A DNA stretch of 64,000 nt from Serilophus lunatus (lineage: Eukaryota > Chordata > Aves > Passeriformes > Eurylaimidae), in the NCBI GenBank assembly GCA_013399895.1, contig VXBA01000672.1, forward strand, positions 64,184 to 128,183. Direction: 5' to 3'. Shown here in pieces: positions 34,881 through 46,890 of the stretch. The notes below the pieces were generated by a model. The model saw nothing but the letters and a program-made list of their open reading frames with translations. It made no database searches and was not told where the DNA came from. Every line of letters begins with the position of its first letter. The stretch's first letter is position 1. Made by a program: the position numbers and the translations under genes.

Positions 34881-35515
34881 TACTACTGTATTATTTAACA
34901 GTGAGAAAAGGCCATCTTATTTTGGGAGGAACTGATATTAGAAAAAAAATTGAGTTTAGGAGATAGTCTAAGACTCATAGGGAAAAAATAAAAATATAAA
35001 AAATGAAAATATTTGAGTATCAGATATTAATGTCAAAGAGACTATGTTTTACCTATAGAAACCTAGGGGAATGAATGAACTTTGACATTCTCAATCTAGA
35101 TGGAAGAGCTTCCAAGAATCCTTTCTTTTCAGAAAGAAGGTCTGATTCTCCAGGCCTGTCATCTCTGCCTGTGCAAAGTTGATGGATTTCTATAATAATG
35201 CAAACATTCCTTTTACATGCAGTCTGGATAGACAGATATAAATGATAAAATCAGTCAAGGCAGTTGTACCTCAGGGCTTTAAAAAGAACTCACTACATAA
35301 AGTTCTATGTAAGAGAGAACGGAAGAAGTAGGTCTGTATTTATAAACAAGCAGTTATTTTCATTGCAACTACATTCAAGCTCTGAAATATTTTGTCAAAA
35401 CAAATATAAAAAACTTGGCTTGGATTCATACAGCCAATGTGATATTGTAGTGAAGAAGAGGTGATTTGGCGCCTGATGTGATGTCTTATTTAATCTTGCC
35501 TTAGTTTAAAGAAAA
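34881..35515. other. Unassigned AT-rich stretch
   Basis: No gene or repeat recognised between an old CR1 and an LTR. Confidence 0.5.
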
Positions 35516-36484
35516 TGTCTGCCAGGAAAATAGGACCTCCTGGAATAGAAAAAAAGTCTCCCCCTTCCAAATTAATGTAAATTTGAAAATTAAGAGACTT
35601 TCAAACCAAGTATAGAAAATAAAAAATAGTTTTTATTGAAAATGGAGAACAATACAGAACAAGCAACAACCAAACAACACCAAATTAAAAATGGTATCCA
35701 AAAGTCATTCACCCTTCTGAAAAAATAGAAAGCCGGACTTTCTTTGGTGCAGTTACAGCCTCAGCCAGAAGGTGTCACGGGCAGGTTTCTTGATGGCAGC
35801 AGGAATGGTCATATGGCACAGCCCTGGTTCCAGTGGCAGCTCCACAATAGCAGCTGTATCAGGACTGCCCCACAAGTGGCACTAGCCCTGATGAGTGTGG
35901 AGCGAGCTCCAATGGTAGGAGCGATCGGCGGAGAACCGGCACAACAACAGCAGCAGTAGGAGTGGGTGTGGGCACAGTCCAGAATGCTGCTTTAGGAGTG
36001 ATGGCTGGAAATTCCCAAGTCCCCATCCCAGGACTGAGAGGGATGGCAGCAGCAGCAGTGGTGCAGAGCAATGTCACAGGACTGCGACATGTGCTAGTAC
36101 CTTCTCACAGGGTCTGTTCCTGAAGCAAGAGAGAGCAAAGTCTCTATATGGGTCTTTTATAGTGTTCAGTTATTGTGGCATCTTGCCCTGAGATTTCCCT
36201 TCGGACCAGCTGTGCTGAGTGGGGATGGGGTTACTTCTGGTTTTATTCCAGCTCTCTGCACTGCCAGATGCTGTGTGCTGTTGTCTCTGCTCATCCCAAC
36301 TTCTCTGCACCATCATTGGTGTGGAGTGAAGAACAGGTCCCCCAGCCCTGAGTGGCTGCTTGACTTGGAGCCACCAAGAATGGATGGGGGTGCTGCTGCT
36401 GGGCACCCCACACTTATGTCTCTGTGCACTGCTCAGAGTGTCATGGAGAGGTGAAAGAATTCAGCAGAGACCCAAACCACAACA
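35516..36484 (-). mobile_element. ERV LTR of about 970 bp, minus orientation
   Basis: The left end TGTCTGCCAGGAAAATAGGA and right end AAACCACAACA give TG...CA ends. On the minus strand it opens TGTTGTGGTTTGGGTCTC, a beginning shared by many bird ERVL-like LTRs. It has TATAAAAG (plus 36154-36161) and an AATAAA (plus 35632-35637), then a U5 resembling the LTR ends at 3903 and 21707. GC-rich U3/R sequence explains the open frames in both directions. I found no matching target duplication, so one end may be imprecise. Confidence 0.8.
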
Positions 36485-36530
36485 ACTCTGCATTAAAAAT
36501 GGCACTGTGTAGTGTACTAAACAGCAATAA

Positions 36531-36573
36531 AATCCTTGACTTTTTTTAATCCTTGACTTTTTTTAATCCTTGA
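36531..36573. repeat. 17-bp tandem repeat, 2.5 copies
   Basis: AATCCTTGACTTTTTTT occurs twice in a row (36531-36547, 36548-36564), followed by AATCCTTGA. Confidence 0.95.
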
Positions 36574-37381
36574 ATATTATGGCTAATATTTCAGTATGTG
36601 ATTTTAACTGGCAGCTTCCGTAATCTGCGTATTTTAGAAATATTTAAGAAATTTTTATCTTTGTATAGATCATGGGTTTATGTGTTCCTTTGCTAAAGAC
36701 TCTCTGAGGCTTGATTCTACTAGTAAGTGGTATATTTGAAAAAGGAACTTGAATGTCACATTTGAACATATGATTAGGTTGAACTTAAATCATTTTAGTG
36801 CATTTTTTTTCTCTCTCTCTTTCTAGATCATACATATTATGGCTGGGATCACCAGAGCCTAAAAACAATCCATTCGCATTTTTATTGATTTTTTTTTCTG
36901 GTGAAAAAAAGCACAATTATTAATGAGAACATGCTAATTTCTTGCAAGTAAACATTCAAGTGTCAACAGGAGAAGGAACCAATGCTATTCAGTGCTGAAA
37001 AACCTATCAATCATCTCATTAGTGGTATCTTACGTGTGTGAAATACTTCTACCTGTAGTAAGTCTTGTAGCTCAGTCTAAACTGAGCTTTTCAATCAGAG
37101 GGGCTAAGTCTTTAAACTGTTCAACCGTATTATTTATTTTATTTATGTAATCTGTGACACAACTATTTTTGAAGATCCTACAAAGCAAAAATGAATGAAT
37201 ATTGATATGTGCTTAGGTGTTAGTTTTAAGAAGTTAGAGTTAGCCAAGAGGCAAAAGATCCTCGGAGTCTTCCAGGACTGATCCTTGGAGTCTTCCTCTA
37301 TATGATTGATATCTTAGAAGATTTCACAGCTCAATGGCAGCCCAAAGCCCCTATCTTTCAATGTTAGACTTTCCTTGTTCA
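36574..37381. other. Unassigned AT-rich stretch
   Basis: No gene or repeat recognised. Confidence 0.5.
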
Positions 37382-37665
37382 AATCATAGAATCACAGAAT
37401 TAACTAGGTTGGAAAAGACATTTGAGATCGTCAAGTCCATCCTAACATCATCTCATAAACGAAACCATGGCACTAAGTGCCACATCCAGTCTTTTTTTAA
37501 ACAATTCCAGGGATAGTGACTCCACTACCTCTGTAGGCAGCCCACTCCAGTGCCAAATCAATTTTCTGTGAAGAATTTTTTCCTAATGTCCAGCCTACAC
37601 TTCCCCTGCTGCAGCTTTAGAATGTGACCTCTTGTTCTGTCACTGGTTGCGAGAGGAGACTGACT
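37382..37665 (-). mobile_element. CR1 LINE 3' end, minus orientation
   Basis: It starts with the reversed terminal motif ATCATAGAATCACAGAATT and AGGTTGGAAAAGACATTTGA, then GATCGTCAAGTCCATCC, CCAGGGATAGTGACTCCACT, and TGTTCTGTCACTGGTTGCG. It breaks off near 37665, shortly before a GC-rich insertion-like block. Confidence 0.93.
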
Positions 37666-37685
37666 CGTGACATTACTTTAGGGAG

Positions 37686-38107
37686 TGTCCTGGCTTGGAC
37701 GCTAGGGCGTGCAACAATGATGAGAGACTTAATAGGGAACAACAGCAAACAGTTATTATTATCTAAGGGCTCTATAAACATCAGGGCTTTCCGTGCCCAG
37801 GCGTGTGCCCAGTGGGGCTACACCGTGCCTGTGTGGCTCTCCCCTGGCCCAGCCCAGGGGAGACACAGAAGGAACGGCTGGGAGCAGCCCCTGCCCCCGC
37901 CGGCACCGGCCGCAGCCTGGTGTGGCACAGGGTGGCCCGCATAGCCGCGGAGAGCCCCCTGCCACTGGAGCAGCCGCCAGGGGTGCTCCCTGCAGGCACC
38001 TGGAGATGGAGGTTTCACCATCCTTGCCTGCTTCCCTTCTCAGAACAAACAAAAAAAGTTTAAAAGGCAACCTTCCCCCAAGACAAAAATCGTTTCTAAC
38101 CAATGGG
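37686..38107. mobile_element. Possible 422-bp GC-rich insertion flanked by 8-bp direct repeats
   Basis: TTAGGGAG occurs at 37678-37685 and again at 38108-38115, bracketing a 422-bp block that begins TGTCCTGGCTTGGACG and is strongly GC-rich from 37790 to 38000. The TGTCCTGG start resembles LTR 5' ends, and CTCTATAAACATC at about 37770 could be a TATA box. The right end (CCAATGGG) is not a canonical CA end and no inverted termini are visible. An LTR, a hAT-like element (8-bp duplications) or coincidence all remain possible. Confidence 0.4.
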
Positions 38108-38115
38108 TTAGGGAG

Positions 38116-41100
38116 ACTCTTACACATATGAAAAGCTGTCATAAATGCTCCCTTTTACTACTTCCAAAAAGGATACTTGTCTCACATAAAGGAGATTATT
38201 TTCTTCAGGAAAGCAGCTGCGCTTGCTTCCAGATGATGCTGAGCTCTGTAGTACTTGATCTCCTGTTGAGCTTGCACCTATATCCTTCCTAACTTTTGCC
38301 CCAAATTTGCACACTGAAAATGCCCAGACAGGTTGTGCTTGCCCGGTTTACTCTACTTACTCTGCTCTTATCTGATGAGCTTTCAGGTCTGGGAGGAATT
38401 TGAAAAATTATGTCTTATGGAAACAAATATAGTAATTGAACATATATATTATTTTGGTTTAGCTTTTTCTCCCAGGTGAATTATTTCATATTCTTGCATA
38501 ATATGATCAGAGTATAAGAATACCACATTATGTCAGGGTCTTATAATATATAAGAATATTTCTCACAAAGGAGAATTTCCACAGACTAATCCCTAGAAAA
38601 TGCATGTATTTAATCTGAAAGACTGTGAAGCTTCATTAGTGTTGTTTAGGAATAAGAAGATAAATAAGCCATTGTATAATATTTACCTAAGTAATATTCT
38701 GTTAATAATACACAGCACTTATTTTGGGCCAAGTTCTATAGAGAATTTTTTTTTTTTTTTTTTTTTTTTTTTTGGTGCTACTGTAATACAATCTGCTGTT
38801 GCTAAACCAGACCAATATTTGAACAGTTCTAGGAAGTGAAAGAGAGAGGAAACTTTCATGCTTTCATATTTCTACTACAGGCAACTATAGTGCATGATGA
38901 GTGCATACTTCCCTTTATCAATCAATCCTTGCAAACCAATTTGCTTATATTCTGAAATGAGCTGCATTTACAAAGGTAGATCAATTCTTACGAGGATTAT
39001 GTGTCAAAATATGATGTAGACTAGTAACAAACAGCTTTGGAAAAGCAGCTCAGGATAACAAGTAGCTGAGCAGTTTATTGTATCACTGTTTTTTGAGAAC
39101 CTGCCTCTCTGTTCTAATTAATATTTTGATTACAGTAATTGTATTTGCATGCACTTTATACAATCATACATGAGGTTCTTTGCTGAAGAGATTTTTTTTT
39201 CACAACACAAGACTGTGCAGATTCTACAGACTTTCACTCTTTGGTGGTAAATATGTTGCATTTACAATTATTCTGTGAATTTTAAAAAAATACATTAAAT
39301 AACTAAACCAATGTGAGGAGGCCATATGCTATTGCATAATAAGAAATTTTACTATTAAATTAAAGTATAATTGCGATATTCACAAGAGATTAACAGGTTA
39401 TGTCCATTTACTAAGCCTACCCTCATTTCCAGTTTGCAGTCAGTGGGAATTTTACTAATGACTGCTAACGAAATTGGATCAGTCCTGTAATGAACAAAGA
39501 ACACAAACATCTGAAAAAACATTATTACATGTTTTCTGATATGTCTTATGGTTCCATTTAAAAAAAAAAATAATAAATTGCAGTACCAGCAATTATTCAA
39601 AAAGAAAAAAAAAAATTACTTAGCCAGTGGTCTACATATAGAACCAAAAGCCTAAAATTGTCAAAGGTTTTACTGTAAGTAAATTCTGAAGATCTAGTTT
39701 TAATCCTTCCTGATTCTATGTGATCTCCTCTCATCATGCAGCACTCATGTCAGACATTTAAAAGGATATTTTACTTTGGGAAGTATAAGATTGCCTGTAG
39801 AAAGCTCATTAAACAATCATAATCTAAATTTTGTTATGAAATTCACCTTTGTAATTTACCTTAATTATAGTAATTATAAAATATAATAATTCCTCATTAA
39901 AGCCCCTTATTTTCTTATTGTTTAGCTTATTCTACTTCTATGTTTAAGTTTCATTTCTGTATTTACTGTTTAATGTGTTTTTTCTGAATATTGATCTGAA
40001 TTTCTAGATTGTTAATCTCACATATTTTGTCAATATTTCTGAAAAGCCTTGCTTACCTTTCTGATTAGAATTTTTATCTGCCTATACTTGATATTGCACT
40101 CCTTTGTTAATTATTTATGAAGCTTAGTAAGACACCATCTAAGAGAAAATTGAGACTAATAAACGTAATGAAGTAAATGAAAGCTCCTTTTCAAAATTGA
40201 GCCATGATCTATATTAATATAATATGCTATTAGTTCAAGACAATACTAAATTTTATAAGCTCACAGTATAAAAATAGCTGTCCCTTCAATTTATATTTTA
40301 AAATATCAGGATGCAATGATTAAAGGTTAGATTCAGCTGATGAAATGTAAAGATTTGCACCTAAGATAGAATTTACCCACAGAATCAGTTACAAAACACA
40401 GGCATTTTTAGAACATCTCAATACAAAGTAAAGTGCCTCATATTTTAGATAAGTGCTTAATTCTATCCATTGTTCATATAATCTAACCACTTGGTAATAC
40501 ATAAACATTTGCATGATCAATATCTAAACTCTAAATGCAATTAATAATATGTAATTATCTGATTATATATGTTACAGAAACCAGAGAATAAGTTGAATGC
40601 AAAGAACTTCAAATTTTAATTTATTTATCCACAGTGATGCAGATATTAAGGTCTTAGCTTTTTAACTTTTTTACTAGTCATGCAACTTAATAATCCTCTA
40701 TACATCTCTACCCAATGGGATATATTTTTAGGGGGCTAACAGCTCCAAAGACAGCCCTGTAGGGCAATACATGTGTTGTTGTCCAGCTTTTCTGGATTCT
40801 TGGCAAACTGATAAGTAGAAAGATGACAGTAGATGATGATGTATGCTAAGATCTTCATCTAATGATGGTGCATGCTGCTCCGACCATCCCCTTGGCAAGT
40901 CTTTTTAAATGACTATGAATTAACTAAAAATAAGTAGGGTTTAGAAAGTAATAAGGGAAAACATAGTGACACTCCTTTGAGTGCAGTCAATTGATGTGTG
41001 CTCCCTGCCCCCTTAGTTGCCTGCCTATTATATAGCCAGTTTCACTGAGGACCAGCTTAGAAATGTCATAAAACTTAAGATTTATTTCTAGTTAAATTAA

Positions 41101-42864
41101 GAAAAGCAGAAATGAAAGTCATTTTTGTATATCAGTGACTTATTTTACAATGTTTATAATTAAGATATCAACTCTTGAGACAAAAATCCCTCTGTAGGGT
41201 TTGTTAGAATGATACTCCATTCCAAAAAGAAACCAGAAATTAGACTCACTGAAATAAGAAGAGAATTCATGTGAATTAGCATTAAACAAAAGTAAGGCTT
41301 GACTTGAAATTCATCAACTCTAATGTAGAAGTACATTATAATGTCACCAAAAAAGACAGCTTCAGCAAAAAGCTAGCTTTGTCCTTAAGTCATTATGCCT
41401 TACCTAAAGGCACTTGCTATCACCATCAGAGACCAACAGATGTTTCTTCTGCAAAATAGTATGAAAATAAAGACAGTCCATTTGTCAGAATGGACCTAGA
41501 ATGCTTGTGACTAAATTGAGTGCTTCTTCTACATGAGGAATGTTTTTCCTGTTATGGCATTATGATATGTCAAAATAGCTCATGCAGGTTCATCTAGAGA
41601 AATGAATTGTGGACAATTTCAAAATTCAAAGCATAAAGTTTAAGGTAACTTTCCGTACTTTGAAAGTAAAAGAAGCTACCTCAGTGAACTCAAATTGCAC
41701 ACACTTGAGAAATGAATCCAGAAAATTTAGCACCATATTAGCATCCTGGCTTATTAAGCATTTTTCATTTTGCTAGTCCAGGAATGATTGAGTTTCAATG
41801 AATTCAGCCAGTAGTTGAATCATCAGTTTAGCTACTAAAAGCTGATGAAGATCTTGATCTTGACGAGAGGATTGATGTATTGCTCCTATTTCTCTGGAAA
41901 CAGAAGCCATAGAAGTGACCTCCTTTTGCAGCGTGGTAGTTGGCTGTGCTGTTGCTAAGCTGGTCACAGATATGACAACATATTATATTGATGCAAGGGA
42001 GGAGAAATTAATCAGTCAAATAGATCTGAGTTAAAATACCCATGCTGCCTTAATAGTTAACAAAATAAATGAGATGGCATATTTCCAGGATATAATTAAT
42101 CTTGCCTTAACATAGATGTCTAAAATATTTCAGATTCATTTTGCTTAGTAAGTGTCCATTTCTCCCTTCCTACTCTGAAAAAAAATAGGAAGACTACCTT
42201 GTGAACGTTGGTGCCTAAGGATATGTAACTGATCTCTACTATGATGAATAATTTATTTTTTTTAAATAAAAGTCTAATAATTCCAAATTGGTTTGTTTCT
42301 GTTCCATTAAAAGAACAATAGAATACTGAAGTTTCTGTGAAGGTATCTCCATAAAACAGCTATATTTTACCTATCTTTGAGAAAAATCTCACATTTTCCC
42401 ACCTTGGATTACATTCTGAAATGATGAAATATCTAATAAAACATAATTTTGGTTTTTTACTAGTATTTGTTTTTCCTGATAGAGCTTTTAATATGCCAAA
42501 AATGCTTCAACATATGGTCAGCTTTCTAAACCAATAGCTCTAAATAATTTCTAAGAAATGCATAGCTTTCCAGTAACAAGTTTCAGATACACACCAGAAG
42601 AACAAGAAACATACTCTACTTCCAACAGAGCTTTCAGTAATACATGACATTAGTCTAGAATATATTTTTTAGAACTTGTGAAGTCTAAGCACATACCCAA
42701 TTGAAAGCTTAGAACTTCTCTTTAGAAAATAGTTTTAAACCATCCTGCAAGTACAACACTTCTGATGACAACCATTTCCAATAGGAGATAAGAAGACTTA
42801 GATGATACCAGATGGATCTCTTTTTACCAAGACAGCAAAAAGTGGATTAAAATAGCCCAAACAT
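38116..42864. other. Long AT-rich stretch with no gene or interspersed repeat
   Basis: About 4.7 kb with only low-complexity runs. A 64-codon minus-strand frame at 41773-41967 has an unusually normal-looking composition but no family features and no splice or promoter context I can defend. Confidence 0.5.
38746..38773. repeat. T run, about 28 nt
   Basis: An uninterrupted T tract. On the minus strand it would be a poly(A) tail, but the adjoining minus-strand sequence (GTATTACAGTAGCACC) matches nothing I know. Confidence 0.9.
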
Positions 42865-43632
42865 CAGAATCAGAATCACTGAGGTTGGAAAAGACCTCTA
42901 AGATCATCGAGTCCAGCCATTAACCCCTCACTGTCATGTTCTCCACTAAACCACGTTCCCAGGTGGTACATTGACGCAACATTTGAACACTTCCAGGGAT
43001 GGTGATTCCACCACTTCTCCGGTCAGCCAATGTCTGACTACCCTTTCTGTGAAGAACATTTTCCAAGAATATAATCTAAATCTTCCCTGGAACATCTTGA
43101 GGCCATTTCCTCTCATCCTGTCACTTTTTACCTGGAAGAAGAGGCTGGCCCCCACCTTGCTACAAACTCCTCTCAGTAGTTGTAGAGAGCAATAAGGACT
43201 ACCCTGAGTCCCCTTTTCTCAAGACTAAACAAACACTGTTCCCTCAGCTGCTCCTCATAAGACCTGTGTTCTAGACCCTTCATCAGTTCTTTTGCCCTTT
43301 TCTGTACTCAGTCCAGCAGCCCAATGTCTTTCTTGTAGTGAGAGGCCCAAAACTGAACAGAGGGTTTGAGATGTGGCCTCATCAGTGCAGAGTACAGGGG
43401 GAAAATCACTGCCTTAGTCCTGCTGGTCACACTATTCTTGATACAGGCCAGCATGCCACTGGCCTTCTTGGCTACCTGAGCACATCACTGGCTCCTGTTT
43501 GGCGACTGTTGACCAGCATCCTCAGGTCTTTTTCTGTTGGGCAGCTCTCCAGGCACTCAGCCCAAGCCTGTAGTGTTGCATGTGCTTGTTGCAACCCAAG
43601 GATAGGAGTCAGAACTTCTCTTTGTTGAAACT
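42865..43632 (-). mobile_element. CR1 LINE, longest single copy here, minus orientation
   Basis: A nearly continuous 770 bp of CR1 in reverse. Landmarks are the 3' motif GAGGTTGGAAAAGACCTCTA, GATCATCGAGTCCAGCCATT, CCAGGGATGGTGATTCCACC, TTCTCAAGACTAAACAAACA, CAGCATGCCACTGGCCTTCT and, at the far end, the block CCCAAGCCTGTAGTGTTGCA. On the minus strand ORF2 remnants such as RGNGLKMFQGRFRL and FFTERVVRHW are readable at 42946-43155. Several frameshifts make it non-functional. Confidence 0.95.
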
Positions 43633-46600
43633 ATTATTTGTTTGCTTGGGGGTTTTTTTGGAATGGGTTTGGTCTCCATTTCATTCATGTAAATATTTAC
43701 TTCAATAACAGGAATCCCACTGTTGCACTTCTAAATTTTTATAATATGCAATTGGTATAAGGATTCTCAAATATGTTACTATGCAAATATAATTACTCAT
43801 GCTCTGAAAAGAATAGCAAAGATCTGGTGTCATACCACTGTATGTTTTTAAAACTATGTTGGGTAACAGCATAAATTAAAAATTTCTTAAATTCAGACCA
43901 ACTGCTGAATGAAATCACTGTATGAATCTATATGAAACAAATGACATTGTATTATGCACACTATTGCCATGCTGAGTCTGCCTTCAGAATGAGGTTTCCT
44001 TTTGAATTTAGCATTAAGACTGGATTTATATTAATTCTTTTTAGAGGAAAATTGCAATCAAACTTAACTGGGGAGTAACCTATAATATATGGTTTGGGTT
44101 TTTCCTTTTTTTTTTTTTTGCTATTTATACAGAAATTAGTTAAAATGTTAAAGATATTAGAAATAATCATCAAACGTGAACACTGATATCAGTTACCTAC
44201 TAAAGTCTGACAGTGTTGATTCTTTTCAAAGGTTTAGCAAAGCAACATACCTGAGATTGAATCTCGAAGAGGTGTGTTTAAAAGGAAATTTTTATTTGAT
44301 GAAATGCTGATCAAGACTATTCAATTAAAGAGCAATATAAATTTGAATAGTTCTGTGAATTTTCACTATACCTTGAATAATGCCGTCATGAGAAATAAAT
44401 GCTTCTCAATATCAATCCTACATTTGTTGCTAGTTGACATTAATCACTCATAATTTTTTTGTTTACTTGACTTGGAATATGATCATGTAACATTTGAACA
44501 CAATAATGAATTAAGAACAGATTTGGAACTGACATTCCTGCTAAATGCTTGATGAAGGTTTATTTTATTGTGATTAAATCTATTTTCTGCTTTAAATACC
44601 TAAAAAAATATTAGATTTTTAATAAAAAATTCAGGAATTGTTACACAAAATATTCTTTTAATTCCATATACGACTGTATTTGACCTAACTCTATTTACTG
44701 TAACAAATTTCATGCCATTCAACTCCCACAGAACCTATGTGTAGTTGCATATGTTCCTGTAACCTGAACTTATGTTATATGAGGTTCCATTTCCATTTAG
44801 AGCTGGAATGAAATCAAAGTATCTCCAGCTGAAGAGTTCCAACATTTAACTTCAATTTTGCCCTTCATCATAAAGAGCAATGTCTTTTGTTTTCTCTACA
44901 TTCTCTACTGAGAAATTTGAACAGTGACAGATGTCAATGCTTCATATTAATATTTTGATTTTAAATGGTCTTATTTAGTATTAAACTGTACTGAGAAATT
45001 CTAGAATTTCTTACAGAACCTTGGCTAATATTCTTTGAATTAATATCACGTATCCTTACACATTTGCATTCTAGATATTTCTCTCTAAGCTTAGTACATG
45101 AACTCGTTAAAACTAATGGTAAGAAATAAATACTTCAGGAGGTAACATTACATGAATTTTAAAGTACTTTAGACTATATGAATCATATTTTAGACTTACC
45201 TGTTTCTCTCCACTCATTGTAGAAGGAATATATGTAAATGAGTGAGAAGGGATGTCTACATTGCTGATGTTTTCATTCAGTCAGATGGACCACAATCCCT
45301 CTGTCCTTTGTGTCTTTGGACTTTGCAAGATTCTGTTTTGCATTCTTTCTTATGGTATGTTATACTTCTATAACCCTGAGAATGCACTAAGAGGAAAAGA
45401 AGATTAAGGAATGGTAAGGCATGTAATAAACTTACCCTTTCACTGGAAATTTAGGAAGCTCCCTTCCTGATACTTTATTCTCTCCTTCTTTCCAATGAAT
45501 ATCAATTTCAAATGAAGGATGAAAAGGATTATACCAATGAAACAACTCTGATTAACCTCTTAGGAAGTTGAGTGAAGAATTTTTCACTGTCCTGTGTAAA
45601 AATTGCAAAGTTTTAATCCACGACAGTAAAATACTATGATTAAGCATTGTAATTGTCCTCTTGAAATGCAACCTTTGGGAGTATCCAGCTGCTCCAGAAA
45701 GTTTGTTCAGTAACTAGTTCCTCTCTGTTTTTTGCAAGCATCTGGAATTCTTTCTCATAAGGTTTATACACCCACAGAACTGATTTCAAACCTTTAATAA
45801 ATTAAAAAGTACTGTAAATGCAATACTAAAGATCATAATTTTTAATATATTAATTTTTCTGTAGATTCTCTGGAGATACTCTAAACACACTTAAGGAATT
45901 ATACAGAGAATCTTTTGCTTCCATCATTTATATCCCGAGGCCTGTTTTTCTGTACGCGATGAAATTTCTTTAAATATTTTTATTACACACAAGCATAACT
46001 CATATTAGATAGCAGAAACATTTTCTTCAAAGCTTAGATGAAAGAAAAACAAACATATCTCTCATGGTATTTCTACATTTCTGAGAAAATCAGGGGAAGA
46101 TACAGTTCCAGCACGACTGCCAGTACCATGCAGATGAGGACTCTGATGCTATAATGTCTATGTGATCATTTATAAATTATCTTCTCAGGTTTAGAAGTTC
46201 CAAACATCAACTTGAAATCATTAGCTTAAAGCAGGCAAATTGGCCAATACGTAAACAAATAAATAAATAAATAACTCATAAGGCATATCTTCTTCTTTGA
46301 AGTACATAATTTATCAGTACATAATGTCATGCTGGTTTTAGACATAAAACTATAATCTTCAATAGCAGATTAGTAAGAAATTAAACCATCCTTCTCTCAA
46401 AAAGTAAAAGTAAGACCTATGCCACTGTAAGAGCCATAGAGTAGATTATTCTAACATTAGTTCTTCATGACTTTTTATTAAAAAAAAATCATAATAATTT
46501 GGTGTATTCTAATAAGTATATTTTGAAATTTTTTTAAATGAGTTTCCATATCCTCATTATTTTTAGTTCTGATGCAGCAGGGTAACTCAGGATGTCTAAA

Positions 46601-46844
46601 TCAGAAGGACCATAGCTTCCTGTCTCCAAAACAGTTTGCAAAGTGCAATGCTCCAGAGAAAGCAGAGAGGAACCTCAGTGCATGATGTCCTATTCGACAG
46701 GAAGTTTCGGATTCTTTGAAGAAACTGTCATGAAACCATGTTAACCTTCCAGCTAATTTGCAGAGGAGTGCTTTCAAGGTTTCATCAAAACTGAGGAATT
46801 TTGCAAAGCATTTTGCTTTGAGAAAATTAAGTTGGTGAGTTTTG

Positions 46845-46890
46845 GGGTTTTGTTTGTTTTGGTTTTGTTTGTTTTGGTTGGTTGGTCTGT
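46845..46890. repeat. (TTTTG)n/(TTGG)n simple repeat
   Basis: GTTTTGTTTGTTTTGGTTTT-type units followed by GGTTGGTTGG. Confidence 0.9.

Noticed and set aside
35464..35480. TGGCGCCTGATG as a retroviral primer-binding site
   Set aside because: It lies outside the LTR at 35516 on the wrong side and strand for that element, and only the first seven bases fit.
41773..41967. 64-codon minus-strand frame of fairly normal amino-acid composition
   Set aside because: No family resemblance, no splice or promoter context; length is within chance expectation.
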